A DNA stretch of 64,000 nucleotides, taken from Isoetes taiwanensis. Lineage: Eukaryota > Streptophyta > Lycopodiopsida > Isoetales > Isoetaceae. The stretch spans positions 10,692,697 through 10,756,696 of the forward strand of contig JAJEKV010000034.1 of NCBI GenBank assembly GCA_021234155.1. The letters run 5' to 3'. The position numbers and the translations under genes are program-made. Under the pieces are notes generated by a model that made no database searches, had not been told where the DNA came from, and was given only the letters and a program-made list of their open reading frames with translations. Positions 10,956 to 20,810 of this stretch are shown here, one piece after another. Position 1 is the stretch's first letter; every line of letters begins with the position of its first letter.

Positions 10956-11903
10956 AGACATAACTGTTCGAACCATATTTATCTATGTAATACACTTTTT
11001 TCAGTGATGATTATGCCATACAACTTCTAGAACTAAGATTTAAATCTAAAATCGAACGTGGTTTCGTAGGTGTTCGTTTTGTTCCTGTTTGATTGTTGCA
11101 TGTGCTCTCTTATCATTCATGCAAATGTCCAATTTTTTAACACATTAACTACTATCATTCCAACTCTTTGGCCTACAACTATGTTGATTGCCTATGACAC
11201 ATCTACCCATTCCATATGCTCACAATTAATGCCCGGCATCGCCGGGCATACGTTTCTAGTTCTCAATGGTTACAGCATCCATGTTAGCAACTCAATCCTA
11301 GAAGCTTCTCGCCCATCCATGAGCCACAACAGCGCTGGTGCCATCGCCTTGCTCTTTCACTACACATGCACTCACTGGGGTTAGTCCTCGTGACTAAGTG
11401 GGCATCCCTGGCTGCCTCTGCATGCATAAAACATCTTGAAAGTCTTGAACAACAAACATAAACAACTCAAAGACACAAGAGCCTATGGTACAACGCTAGA
11501 CTATGACAATAAAGAAAACATCATGAACATCAAGAGCACAGAACATAACCAGAGTACCAAACTATCATAAACCAAACTCCGGGACAATGGGTAGCTCAGC
11601 CAGCCTACATACAGGCCCTGTTAGCAGCATGTTGCCCAGCCAGCTTACATTCCAAGCCCTGTAGCAGGTGGTGGGGTGAACCTCGTATGCGCATACCCTC
11701 TCAGCCCACGTCTGGCACTGGAGGACCTCTTACCATGGGGTTTCACAAGAGTTGACTGACGTAGCAATCCCTGCCAGGAGAACTAACGCCCGGTGTCACA
11801 GAGCACAAGAACCACAGAGAATCACAGATGAACATGAGCATGCCGGAACAACCTAGGCCACCGAACCTAGAAGTCCGACCCCGGAGGTTCCAATAGACAT
11901 AAT

Positions 11904-12344
11904 TGTAGGAGAATGTCATGCCATATTAAATGGGTAAATGTTTAATGAAGGTCATATAATGGGTAAATGTCTAATGAAGGTCAGATGATATTATATGGAA
12001 TCGGGACCCTGGATAATATAGGAGGAAAAAAAAGGAAAAAAAGGGTCGGACATAAAAGGGAGGATCGGAAATACAGATGACACAGGTGGAGCCGGATTCA
12101 GAAGAGAGGTAGCCGGAATTTGGATTGGAGGCAGAATAAGTTGGAATCAAGGGTGATCGCTTGGGCTCTCGGAGGATTTGCAGATGGTCAACGGTGACAT
12201 AAAAAAAGGTCAATTACTTTTGCTTGCTTGCTACAGTGATATTGTAAACGATGAAGTTTTGATTAAGTTTGAGCTATAATTGTTGTGAATAAAGGTTTGC
12301 AAGAAATAAATTAGATAATTCATCTTGTTTGAGAAAAATCAACA
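11904..12344 (+). repeat. Copia-1 5' LTR (441 bp)
   Basis: Starts TGTAGGAGAATGTCATGCC and ends AATCAACA. The matching 3' LTR is 16694-17134. Confidence 0.95.
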
Positions 12345-12345
12345 G

Positions 12346-12357
12346 TGGTATCAGAGC
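12346..12357 (+). promoter_or_regulatory. Copia-1 primer-binding site
   Basis: TGGTATCAGAGC, one base after the 5' LTR, complementary to plant initiator-Met tRNA. This is the standard plant Copia primer. Confidence 0.95.
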
Positions 12358-12363
12358 AGTGCA

Positions 12364-13275
12364 ATGGCAAGCAGGTTGGGAGCGTCCTTGCTTAATGCAA
12401 TAGAAGTGTACAGTGGTGGCCCAGGCTTTCAAGTATGGAAAGAAAAAATGGAAGATGTATTAAATACTGAAGGGCTCTGGGAATTTGTTAAACCACCAGA
12501 AGGAAGGGAGCTACGAGAGGCTATGATTAAGCTTGAAAAACTTAAAATTACTGGGGAAGATAAGCAGGAAGCAGAAAAGACAGAAAAAATGCCTCAGCCC
12601 AAAGCTGAATTAGCAGGAAGCAGTGCATCAAGTGCAAAAATGAGGGAGGCGAAAAGTATTATTTCATGTAAAGTTGGATCAAGCATTCTTTTAAGGATGA
12701 GAGGAATGAATCCTCAGCAGATGTGGCTATATCTGATCAGCAAATATGAAAGAAAATCATCTTCACAGCTCAATGTCTTATATGAAGAGTTAAGAATGCT
12801 TAAGTATGAAGAGAAGGAAAATGTTACAAACTTTTTTTCAAAGATGGATAACATATTTGCTGACTTAGATGCAGCAGGAGCTGGACTTTCGATTGATGGC
12901 CAGATCCTTGCGATATCCCAAGCTTTTGAAAAATATCCCATGTTGCCTACCTTTATAAGGAACATGGCAAAAGATAGAGATGATGCAGAAAGAATAGTGA
13001 GGACCGAGCTTGAGCAGAGGAAGGTAAAGCACATTGATGATGATGCAGGTAATGAAATTTTATATGCAGGTCAAACAAGAACAAGGAGACAAGGAGAATC
13101 ATCTGGAAGGAATGTTGGGCCATGCTATTATTGTCACGAGTTAGGCCATTTAAAATCAGATTGCCCTAAGCTAAATAAGGAGGTTAGTTGCTTTAATTGT
13201 GGAGGTTTTGGGCATATGTCTACAAATTGTGCCAGCCCAAAAATTACGGAAGGGGTCGTGGTAGGGGCAGAGTAG
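12364..13275 (+). CDS. Copia-1 Gag (capsid-nucleocapsid)
   Basis: The first ATG after the primer-binding site (12364) opens a 303-residue frame, beginning MASRLGASLLNAIEVY. The middle has the typical Copia Gag pattern (LYEELRMLKYEEKENVTNFF). Two CCHC zinc knuckles close the protein: CYYCHELGHLKSDC near residue 254 and CFNCGGFGHMSTNC near 276. Gag packages the RNA and forms the cytoplasmic particle. The frame ends shortly after the second knuckle and overlaps pol, which lies in the -1 frame. The heptamer CCCAAAA (13236-13242), in the correct zero-frame phase, sits in the overlap. The related Copia-2 keeps the knuckle and protease in one frame. Confidence 0.92.
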   Translation: MASRLGASLLNAIEVYSGGPGFQVWKEKMEDVLNTEGLWEFVKPPEGRELREAMIKLEKLKITGEDKQEAEKTEKMPQPKAELAGSSASSAKMREAKSIISCKVGSSILLRMRGMNPQQMWLYLISKYERKSSSQLNVLYEELRMLKYEEKENVTNFFSKMDNIFADLDAAGAGLSIDGQILAISQAFEKYPMLPTFIRNMAKDRDDAERIVRTELEQRKVKHIDDDAGNEILYAGQTRTRRQGESSGRNVGPCYYCHELGHLKSDCPKLNKEVSCFNCGGFGHMSTNCASPKITEGVVVGAE

Positions 13276-16200
13276 AAAGAAGTGGTTTTATTCCCAGAGG
13301 AAGAGCTAGAAACACTGGCAGAAGAGGAGGAGCTGCTAGGATAAATGTAACTCAAGAAGCTGCAGAAGAGGAAAATGACCAAGAGGTAAAGAACTGTTTG
13401 ATATTTTCAGCTTTTAAATCTGATGCATCCAATGCTGATAATCTAGTGCATGAATTTATAGTTGATAGTGGAGCTGAAAGATCAGTAGTCACATCTACTG
13501 ATCTATTAGCAGGTGTTACTGGCAGTCAGAAGCTCAGTCACGTTCAGCTAGGCAATGGAGAATTGCAGAAGGTTTTTGGAAAAGGATTGCTACAGCTATT
13601 TGATTTGCAAGGAAATACAGTAGACATACAGAATGTCTTATGTGTGCCAAGTTTGTGTAAGAATCTCATATCTGTTAGTCAACTTGTAGACTTGGGATAT
13701 GAGTTAAAGTTTAATAAATCTGGATGTAGAGTGTTTCTTGGAAATGAAATCAAATTTATTGCAAAACGAGTTGGAAACCTCTTTCAATTTACAAATAATA
13801 TTGTTGAGAGTATAAATGCTTTGTCAATAGCTGGTGTAAAACTCTGGCATAGTAGGCTTGGTCACACGCACATGGATAATGTGAAATACATGCTAAAAAA
13901 GGGAATGATAACTGGCGAAGATGACGCAGATAAAAGATATGTATGCCCTGGATGCATGCTGGGCAAATTGACTAGGCTGCCTTTCTTAAAATCAAAAAGA
14001 AGAGCAGCTGGTCCGTTGGATCTTGTTCACTCAGACCTATGCGGACCACTAAACGTAGAGGGTAAGACCAAGAAAAGGTATTTTATTTCGTTCATTGATG
14101 ATTATAGTAGGATGGGAAGTTGTTACTTACTGCCATCTAAAGATAAAGCTCTTGAGGCTTTCAAATTGTTTGTTGTGGAAATGGAGAGAACCACGGGGAG
14201 AAAACTTAAATGCATCAGGTCAGACAGGGGTGGGGAGTACTTATCTAGGATATTTAAACAGTTCTGCCTGGAACATGGAATTAGGAGACAACTGACATGC
14301 AGGTACTCTCCTCAGCAAAACGGAGTTGCGGAAAGGAAGAACAGGATTGTTCTAGATGCGGTGAGGTCTATGATAAAGTTTGCTGGTCTGCCAAATTATC
14401 TTTGGGAGGAGGCAGTAAAAACAGCCTTCTTCATTCAAAATAGGCTGCCCTCGTCCAGTATAAATAGGAATATTCCTCTAGAATTGTGGACAAACAGGAA
14501 GTTGGGACGTGAATATGAATATTTCAAGGCATATGGATGCCTAGCATACGTCCACATACCAGAGGAAAAAAGACTCAAGTTGGACAATCGTGCGGAGATT
14601 GGATATCTGGTGGGTTATGACGAAGAGTCCAAAGGATACAGAATATTTATGCCAGAAACAAAAAGGATAGTAGTCAGTAGAGATGTTGTTTTTGATGAAA
14701 ACAAACTCTACAAGGACAGGCACACTGTTATAAGAGATCTTGCGAAAATAAAAGAAGAAATAATAGAAGCCAGCAAGAATACGAGTGACATTAAACCTGA
14801 ATGTATGTTTGATACAGGATCTGATGATGAAGATAATACAATTGGTGAAGATAATACAGTTGGTGAAGGCATCTCACAGGTTCAACAACTATGTGCACAG
14901 GAACAACAGCCACATGAAGAGCAGACACATGAGCCACATATCCAACAAACACAACCTCCAAGGGAAAGTGGACCAAAGAAAAGAAGTACAGAAGTTGAGA
15001 AGTTAAAGGACACGCAGTTTGATTACAATCCAGAGATCTATGGAAGATATGGAACAGGAAAGACTCGGAGAATTGGACATCCTCCAGTTAGATTTCCATC
15101 TATTATGGCATTGCTAGAGTCAAAGATTCCGGAAACCTATGAAGAGGCTATAAATTCCGAACATGCATTGAAGTGGCTGCAAGCTATGAGAGAAGAAATG
15201 GAATCATTTGAAGATACAGGAACTTATGAGCTAACTGATCGTCCAGAGAATAAGAATTTGGTGGAAAATAAATGGATATACAGAATAAAAACAAATGCAG
15301 ACGGGACAGAAAGATTCAAGGCCAGATTAGTTGCTAAGGGCTTTTCACAGAAAAAAGGGGTTGATTACGAAGAAACGTACTCTCCAATAGTGAAGTTGAC
15401 GAGCGTGAGACTAATGTTAGCCTTGGCAAATGCATTGGACCTCGAGTTGCATCACATGGATGTAAAGACGGCATTTTTAAATGCTGAGTTGAAGGAAGAC
15501 ATCTATATGAGGCAGGCACAAGGGTTTGAAAAGGGAAATAATAAAGTCTGGAGGCTGAAACGTGCAGTCTATGGATTGAGGCAGGCTCCTAGAGAGTGGT
15601 ATTTGTGCATAGACAAATATCTAAGAGAACAAGGTTTCCAAAAGTTGAACAATGACGGAAATATGTATATTTTCAGAAATACAAACAAGTACTGTATTAT
15701 AGCACTATATGTAGACGATTGTGTGATGGCGTCTAATCATCTAGAATGTTTGAATTTCTGCAAGAACATTCTCAAAAGAAGATTCAAAATGACAGATCTT
15801 GGTGAACTGAGACAGTTTCTGGGAATTGAAGTTTATAGAGATCGAAAGAAAAAGATCTTGAAGTTGACTCAAGAAAAGAATATTGAGAATATGATATGCA
15901 AATTTGGCTTGAGAGATGCAAATAATGTGAATACGCCACTTGTTGCAGGAAACAAAATCTCAGCAGATAGTTGTCCAAAAACAGTAGAAGAGATGAAAGA
16001 GATGGAAAAGGTACCGTATAGAGGATTAATTGGATGTCTTCTATATGTTTCCAACAATACACGTCCCGACATTTCATATCCAGTAAATCTACTGAGTAGA
16101 TATTGCTTCAATCCAGGGAAAGTTCATTGGGTTGCAGCAAAGAGGATCCTAAGATATTTAAAGGGTACAAAAAACCATGGCATAACATATAACTCAGATG

Positions 16201-16727
16201 ACACTACTCTATATGCTTATTCTGATGCGGATTGGGCAGGGGATTTGGATAGCAGAAGATCAACATCTGGCTATGCTGTTATGCTTGCAGGAGGGACAAT
16301 ATCATGGAGGAGTAAGAAACAGTCAGCCGTGGCCATGTCATCAGCTGAAGCTGAATATTCTGCATCGTCTTTAGCTGTAAAAGAAATCGCTTGGTTGAGA
16401 AGATTGATCATCAAAATAGGTGTACCTCAGCCAAGACCCACAGTACTGCTGACAGACAGTCTAAGTTGCATAGCGATTGCTAAAAATCCTGTATATCACG
16501 AGAGAACAAAGCATATTGAAATCCACATACATTTCATAAGAGATTTGATAACTAAAGGAATTATAGAGATGCAGTATGTTGAGACTGAGCATCAAGCAGC
16601 AGACATTTTCACTAAGGCCATGACTGAAAGGAAAATTAACTGGCTTAAAGAGTTGTTGGGAATCTCTGCAGGAATATGGCATGAAGGGAAAGTTGTAGGA
16701 GAATGTCATGCCATATTAAATGGGTAA
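13240..16727 (+). CDS. Copia-1 Pol polyprotein: protease, integrase, reverse transcriptase, RNase H
   Basis: The -1-frame ORF runs from 13197; coding relevance starts near 13240 with an RG-rich linker. In order it has the aspartic protease (FIVDSGAERSV, about 13455), the integrase zinc finger (LWHSRLGHTHMDN through CPGCMLGK, about 13842-13965), the integrase catalytic core (DLVHSDLCGP, SDRGGEY, GVAERKNR), the RT (MDVKTAFLNAELKEDIYM and YVDDCVMAS, the latter near 15708) and RNase H (AYSDADWAGDLDSRRSTSGY near 16215, SSAEAEY, and KHIEIHIHFIRD). The order integrase before RT defines Copia. No internal stop interrupts it, and the last codons run into the 3' LTR. With Gag it could support autonomous transposition if the frame change is recoded. 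Confidence 0.95.
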
Positions 16728-17134
16728 ATGTTTAATGAAGGTCATATAATGGGTAAATGTCTAATGAAGGTCAGATGATATTATATGGAATCGGGACCCT
16801 GGATAATATAGGAGGAAAAAAAAGGAAAAAAAGGGTCGGACATAAAAGGGAGGATCGGAAATACAGATGACACAGGTGGAGCCGGATTCAGAAGAGAGGT
16901 AGCCGGAATTTGGATTGGAGGCAGAATAAGTTGGAATCAAGGGTGATCGCTTAGGCTCTCGGAGGATTTGCAGATGGTCAACGGTGACATAAAAAAAGGT
17001 CAATTACTTTTGCTTGCTTGCTACAGTGATATTGTAAACGATGAAGTTTTGATTAAGTTTGAGCTATAATTGTTGTGAAGGAAGGTTTGCAAGAAATAAA
17101 TTAGATAATTCATCTTGTTTGAGAAAAACCAACA
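16694..17134 (+). repeat. Copia-1 3' LTR (441 bp)
   Basis: Preceded by the purine tract GAAGGGAAAG. It ends AACCAACA and is followed by the ATAAT duplication. Confidence 0.95.
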
Positions 17135-18841
17135 ATAATCAAATACCAAGACAACAGTAGAGCAATGCAAAGACCATGACATGTGAAGTTCATTACAATA
17201 TTTATTAAACATGTGCCTAGATCATACTCTTAGCCCTTGTCGAGGTTGCCCATACAACCTAACCATGCCAAAGTAGCTAACTCATTGGTGAAGATCATGA
17301 TCACAATACAAACATGTGGAGGAAGTTACGAGCCTGACTGTCATTGATGTAGCTTCAATACCTATATACGTTACTGATCAAGGAAAGATACTAACATCTT
17401 CTATAATGCAAAACTTACCTCGAAACCATCTTCTCATGAGGAATACAACGTTCCATAACGTTTATACTTTGAATCCATTAGCTATGATGCTCTTGATAAA
17501 ATACAATGCAACAACTTGAAAACTTACAATTACGCACTCAGACTAGCTGTACTTCATGCTATAGTCACATTCAGAAACCCCCAAGCTTCACATGGCTCTC
17601 CTTGTACCAATGTGGACCCGTCTCAATCTCAATAATCCTTGATGTCAGATGACCGCTTATTCCTATTTCAAGATCCACATGCGAACTTGATGCTGAAATC
17701 CTTGATGCCGAGGGGTCGTTGACGCTCTACATCTGTGCTAGGCTACTTCTCAGTATTAGCCCCATCTCCATGAGCTAAGAAAGATACTTTATCCCAAACC
17801 TTAGAATTTTACCATAGTTAGACAATTATCAAACAATGCATATTCTTACTATTATGATTATTCTGCTCAGCTCTTCATGCTCCGATCTCCTCTGCTGCTA
17901 AGCTCAAATGCAACCCAATTCCATCTATGAGGACTTAACCATCATTCAAAAAAATTGAGAATATGTCTTAATTTTGGTACTTTTTTCCGTCCGCATTTTT
18001 TTTGTTTTTTATTCCCCGTCCGCCATTTTTTTTGTTTTTTCTCTCCATCCGCCTTTCTTGTTTTCGTTTTCAATTTTCAATTTTCAGATTCCCGCCCGTC
18101 CGTTTTCCCCCCTTTTTTTCGTCTCCTATTCTTTTGCTCCCTCTCCTTATTTTTTTCCCTCCTCTAAATTCCCGCCCGTCCCTTTTCTTTTACTCCCTCC
18201 TCGCTTTTAGTTGCTCCGCCTTCAGTTTTTTATTTTGTGTTTCTTCGTTTCTCAACAAAGAGGTCCACGCCTCTTTTACCATATCGGGTAGGTTTTCCAC
18301 AGGCTTTCCACATCGAGCTTTTCCACGGGGTTTTCCATCGAGCTTTTCCACATCGAATCTGTAGCAGGTGGGCGCTTGGAGCCTTTGGCGGATGGGTTTC
18401 TTTGGTGGATGAAGCACTTGGAGCACGACCCAGGACTTAACAATACAATACTCTGTTATCTCTTTCGGATACGCTAGGTATACTACCAATATCTCATCTG
18501 TTATCTCTTCTAGATATTACTCTGTTATTGCTAGGTAGACTCGGCAGGATGGTAATAGTCGATTCCGGAGAGAAGCCCTTGTAATTTTGACTTGATTCAC
18601 GGTTGCTTGTCGCAATACAAATTTCGATGTTGAATCAGCCCAAAAATGCTCAAAATCACAATTATTGAAGGGGCTTTGGGGTTGGGCATGATCTAACTTG
18701 TCAAATCCGACCTACTTTGAAGTGTTACATTTGCTAATTTCAAGATCAAAGCGTGAAATTTGCTCAATTTTCGTGATGTTGCGGGATTAAAATTTGCTCA
18801 ATTTCGTGATGTTGCAGGGTTTTGTGAAGAGCCCATAGTTG

Positions 18842-18880
18842 AAATCGCGCCTGGCGCGATTTGAGGTGAGTGCCAGACTG

Positions 18881-18948
<68 letters not shown>

Positions 18949-19348
18949 GAAAACGCGCGCTGGCCGCGATTTGAGGTTAGCCTATTCCTTATTTTTGTCA
19001 TTTTTGGACATTTTTAAGGAGAGTGATTGTCCTTGTTAAATCGCGCCAGGCGCGATTTTGTATTTACTTTTTCCATAAAAAGTTGTTCTTTTAAGCGTTT
19101 TTGTAGGATGTTTTTGTTATTATTTTTCTCTAAAAACTGGTTTTTTTTAACTATTTTGTAGGACATTTTAAGTATTTTGGGCGGGGATAAAATCGCATCG
19201 GGAGCATTATAAAGACTCTTCACGTTTGTAAAATCGTCTGTTTTGACCATTTTGTAGGACATAAATTTTATTGTTTGTATAAATATTTGAGTTGAATCTG
19301 CATAAATGTAGTATGTTTATGTCCACAAAATCGCGCCAGGCGCGATTT
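18842..19348. repeat. Recurring palindrome AAATCGCGCC-N-GGCGCGATTT
   Basis: Perfect copies at 18842-18862 (centre T), 19038-19058 and 19328-19348 (centre A). A diverged copy lies near 18951-18972 and a half copy near 19573. Copies are 70-290 bp apart. The first and the diverged copy share the downstream sequence GATTTGAGGT. Confidence 0.85.
18881..18946. repeat. Poly(A) tract interrupted once
   Basis: 64 A residues with a single TC at 18916-18917. The K-rich and F-rich ORFs across it are artefacts. Confidence 0.95.
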
Positions 19349-20423
19349 TCATTTCGAAAATAAGGACTTTCTTGCAGTTAGTTATTCAAATATACTTGTT
19401 ATTTTACTCTACAAATTTCGCGGTTGCGGATAATTGTGTTTAAAATATGCAATTTTTTAGGTTTTTATGTTGCCAAAACATAAAATTTTTAGGTTAAATT
19501 CCATCATATTTTACAAGTTTCATCAAATTCAACACATGGTTATATAGCTAAAATGGCCTATAATAAGCCTATTCGGCGCGATTTTGGACCAGACATAATC
19601 CCAATTTAATTGAATGATGGTTACTTAGCTTCATACTAGGACATGCAAATAAATTGAGAAAGGTAGCAAATACAAGACCAACAAAATAAAGCACAAAACC
19701 AAAATAACATAAACACAAAATGGCGATGGAGAGCTCGGTACCGACCAGATCCAATCTAATTCTGCCTTTTTTTTTTAAGTTTCCATGCTGAATCGTTGCT
19801 CTTCATGTAATATTCAGCCATTCTTGACTTAAAATCAGCCTTACAGGGATGTTTCCAATCATTGATTTTCTTCTCTAGCCTTATGAGTCTCCAACAAATT
19901 CATAATCTATCATATTTGCATGCAAAAAACCATGTGAGACTAATCATGGCAGCTCATAGCACACCTCAATTGATCAAAAGCAAAACCCCACCTGATAATT
20001 TCTTTCCACATAGACCTCTGGACCCTTTGTAATTGGTTGCGCCTCCAAAGATCGTCTTCTAGCTCCAAGAAGCAAAGCTGCGAGAAGAATAGGCATAGTG
20101 CAGTCAATTCTGACTCAGCATCACCATTTCTGTCATAACTTTTCCATACGGATGAGTTTTGGCTTGATCAGACCATTCGGAAAGCTTACTTAAAGACCTT
20201 TCCAACAAAAGAAAAATCACTTGAAAAGGATCTCCGGGTTGCGAGATATGATTCTTCAAATTTCGGGCTCCAAAACTGCCCGAATTGCTCCCTACCTTCA
20301 TGCTCGCAACAATCCTTTCTCCAAAGAGACAAAACCCTAATCTCATCTTTGTATATATGCCATGAATATGTATATACATACATAAATAGGTATATTGACC
20401 CATTAGGTGGCGGGACCGTTCTG

Positions 20424-20810
20424 ATCTCCCCTTCTAAAAATTAACCCATGTCCTCATGGGTCGTGATAGATTCTTCAAGCATTTCTTGATTCAAATCTTA
20501 GATCAAGCATACTCAACTCAACTCAAAACTTCAGCTCGTGTAGCAACTTACTCTACCACGATCATATTCCAATCTTACCGCACCATCTTACAATTGTTAT
20601 CATCTTCTTGAACATTCCACAAGAAAGACCTTACCTTCAACATCGTCAAAATTTGCTTGCCTTGGCATCTTCATGCTAACCACCTCTAGATATTGCTTAT
20701 CCCTCTGAGGATAGCATCTCTTGATGTCTCTGAAAGAAAGATCATTAGCATCAAAATGCCACAACCAAACAAGCCAACTCCCAAAGATCCAACATTGCTA
20801 TGTTACCAAC
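20424..20810 (-). other. Internal region 1 of the LTR array
   Basis: About 390 bp. The polypurine tract (plus-strand TCTCCCCTTCT) lies at the left and a mutated primer site (GTTGGTAACATAGC on the minus strand) at the right. The small ORF of the other two internals is broken here by indels. Confidence 0.8.

Larger units (their letters stand above)
7598..11259 (+). mobile_element. Non-autonomous Helitron carrying exon-like fragments
   Basis: The element begins TCTTCTTTATTAAAATGGG and ends GCCCGGCATCGCCGGGC (11231-11247, 7-bp stem and 3-nt loop), ATACGTTT, CTAG (11256-11259). TC at the 5' end, a GC-rich hairpin about 10 bp from the 3' end and a terminal CTRR are the Helitron hallmarks. It sits exactly between A (7597) and T (11260). 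The other three LTR copies read AATCCATATTCTCAATGG with no interruption, so the empty site is proven and no target duplication was made, as expected. No Rep/helicase ORF is present. Several intron-bounded blocks inside look like captured host exons. Confidence 0.9.
11904..17134 (+). mobile_element. Apparently full-length Copia (Ty1) LTR retrotransposon
   Basis: Two 441-bp LTRs (11904-12344 and 16694-17134) begin TG and end CA and differ at only four positions by eye, with no indels. The element is flanked by the 5-bp duplication ATAAT (11899-11903 and 17135-17139). The uninterrupted site, GACATAATCAAATACC, is present in LTR copies 2-4 (for example near 21651). PBS, gag, protease, integrase, RT, RNase H and polypurine tract are all present in the Copia order. 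The near-identical LTRs point to a recent insertion. A gag/pol frame change at 13236-13242 is the only departure from an intact coding region. Confidence 0.95.
17938..19622. mobile_element. Terminal-inverted-repeat element (1685 bp), non-autonomous
   Basis: Ends are ACCATCATTCAAAAAAATTG (17938) and its near reverse complement at 19602-19622, flanked by ACTTA duplications (17933-17937 and 19623-19627). LTR copies 2-4 read GAGGACTTAGCTTCATAC without it, which confirms the boundaries. There is no transposase ORF. The interior has a pyrimidine-rich block (about 17985-18240), a 66-nt A-run, and repeated palindromes built on AAATCGCGCC/GGCGCGATTT. I do not assign a superfamily. Confidence 0.85.
7393..20423 (-). 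repeat. LTR copy 1 (3' LTR), split by three insertions
   Basis: Removing the Helitron (3662 bp), the Copia element with one duplication (5236 bp) and the TIR element with one duplication (1690 bp) leaves about 2443 bp, matching the other LTRs. The three insertions occur only in this copy. Confidence 0.85.

Noticed and set aside
18798-19039. ORFs rich in Lys or Phe across the A-run
   Set aside because: They are translations of a homopolymer inside a transposon.
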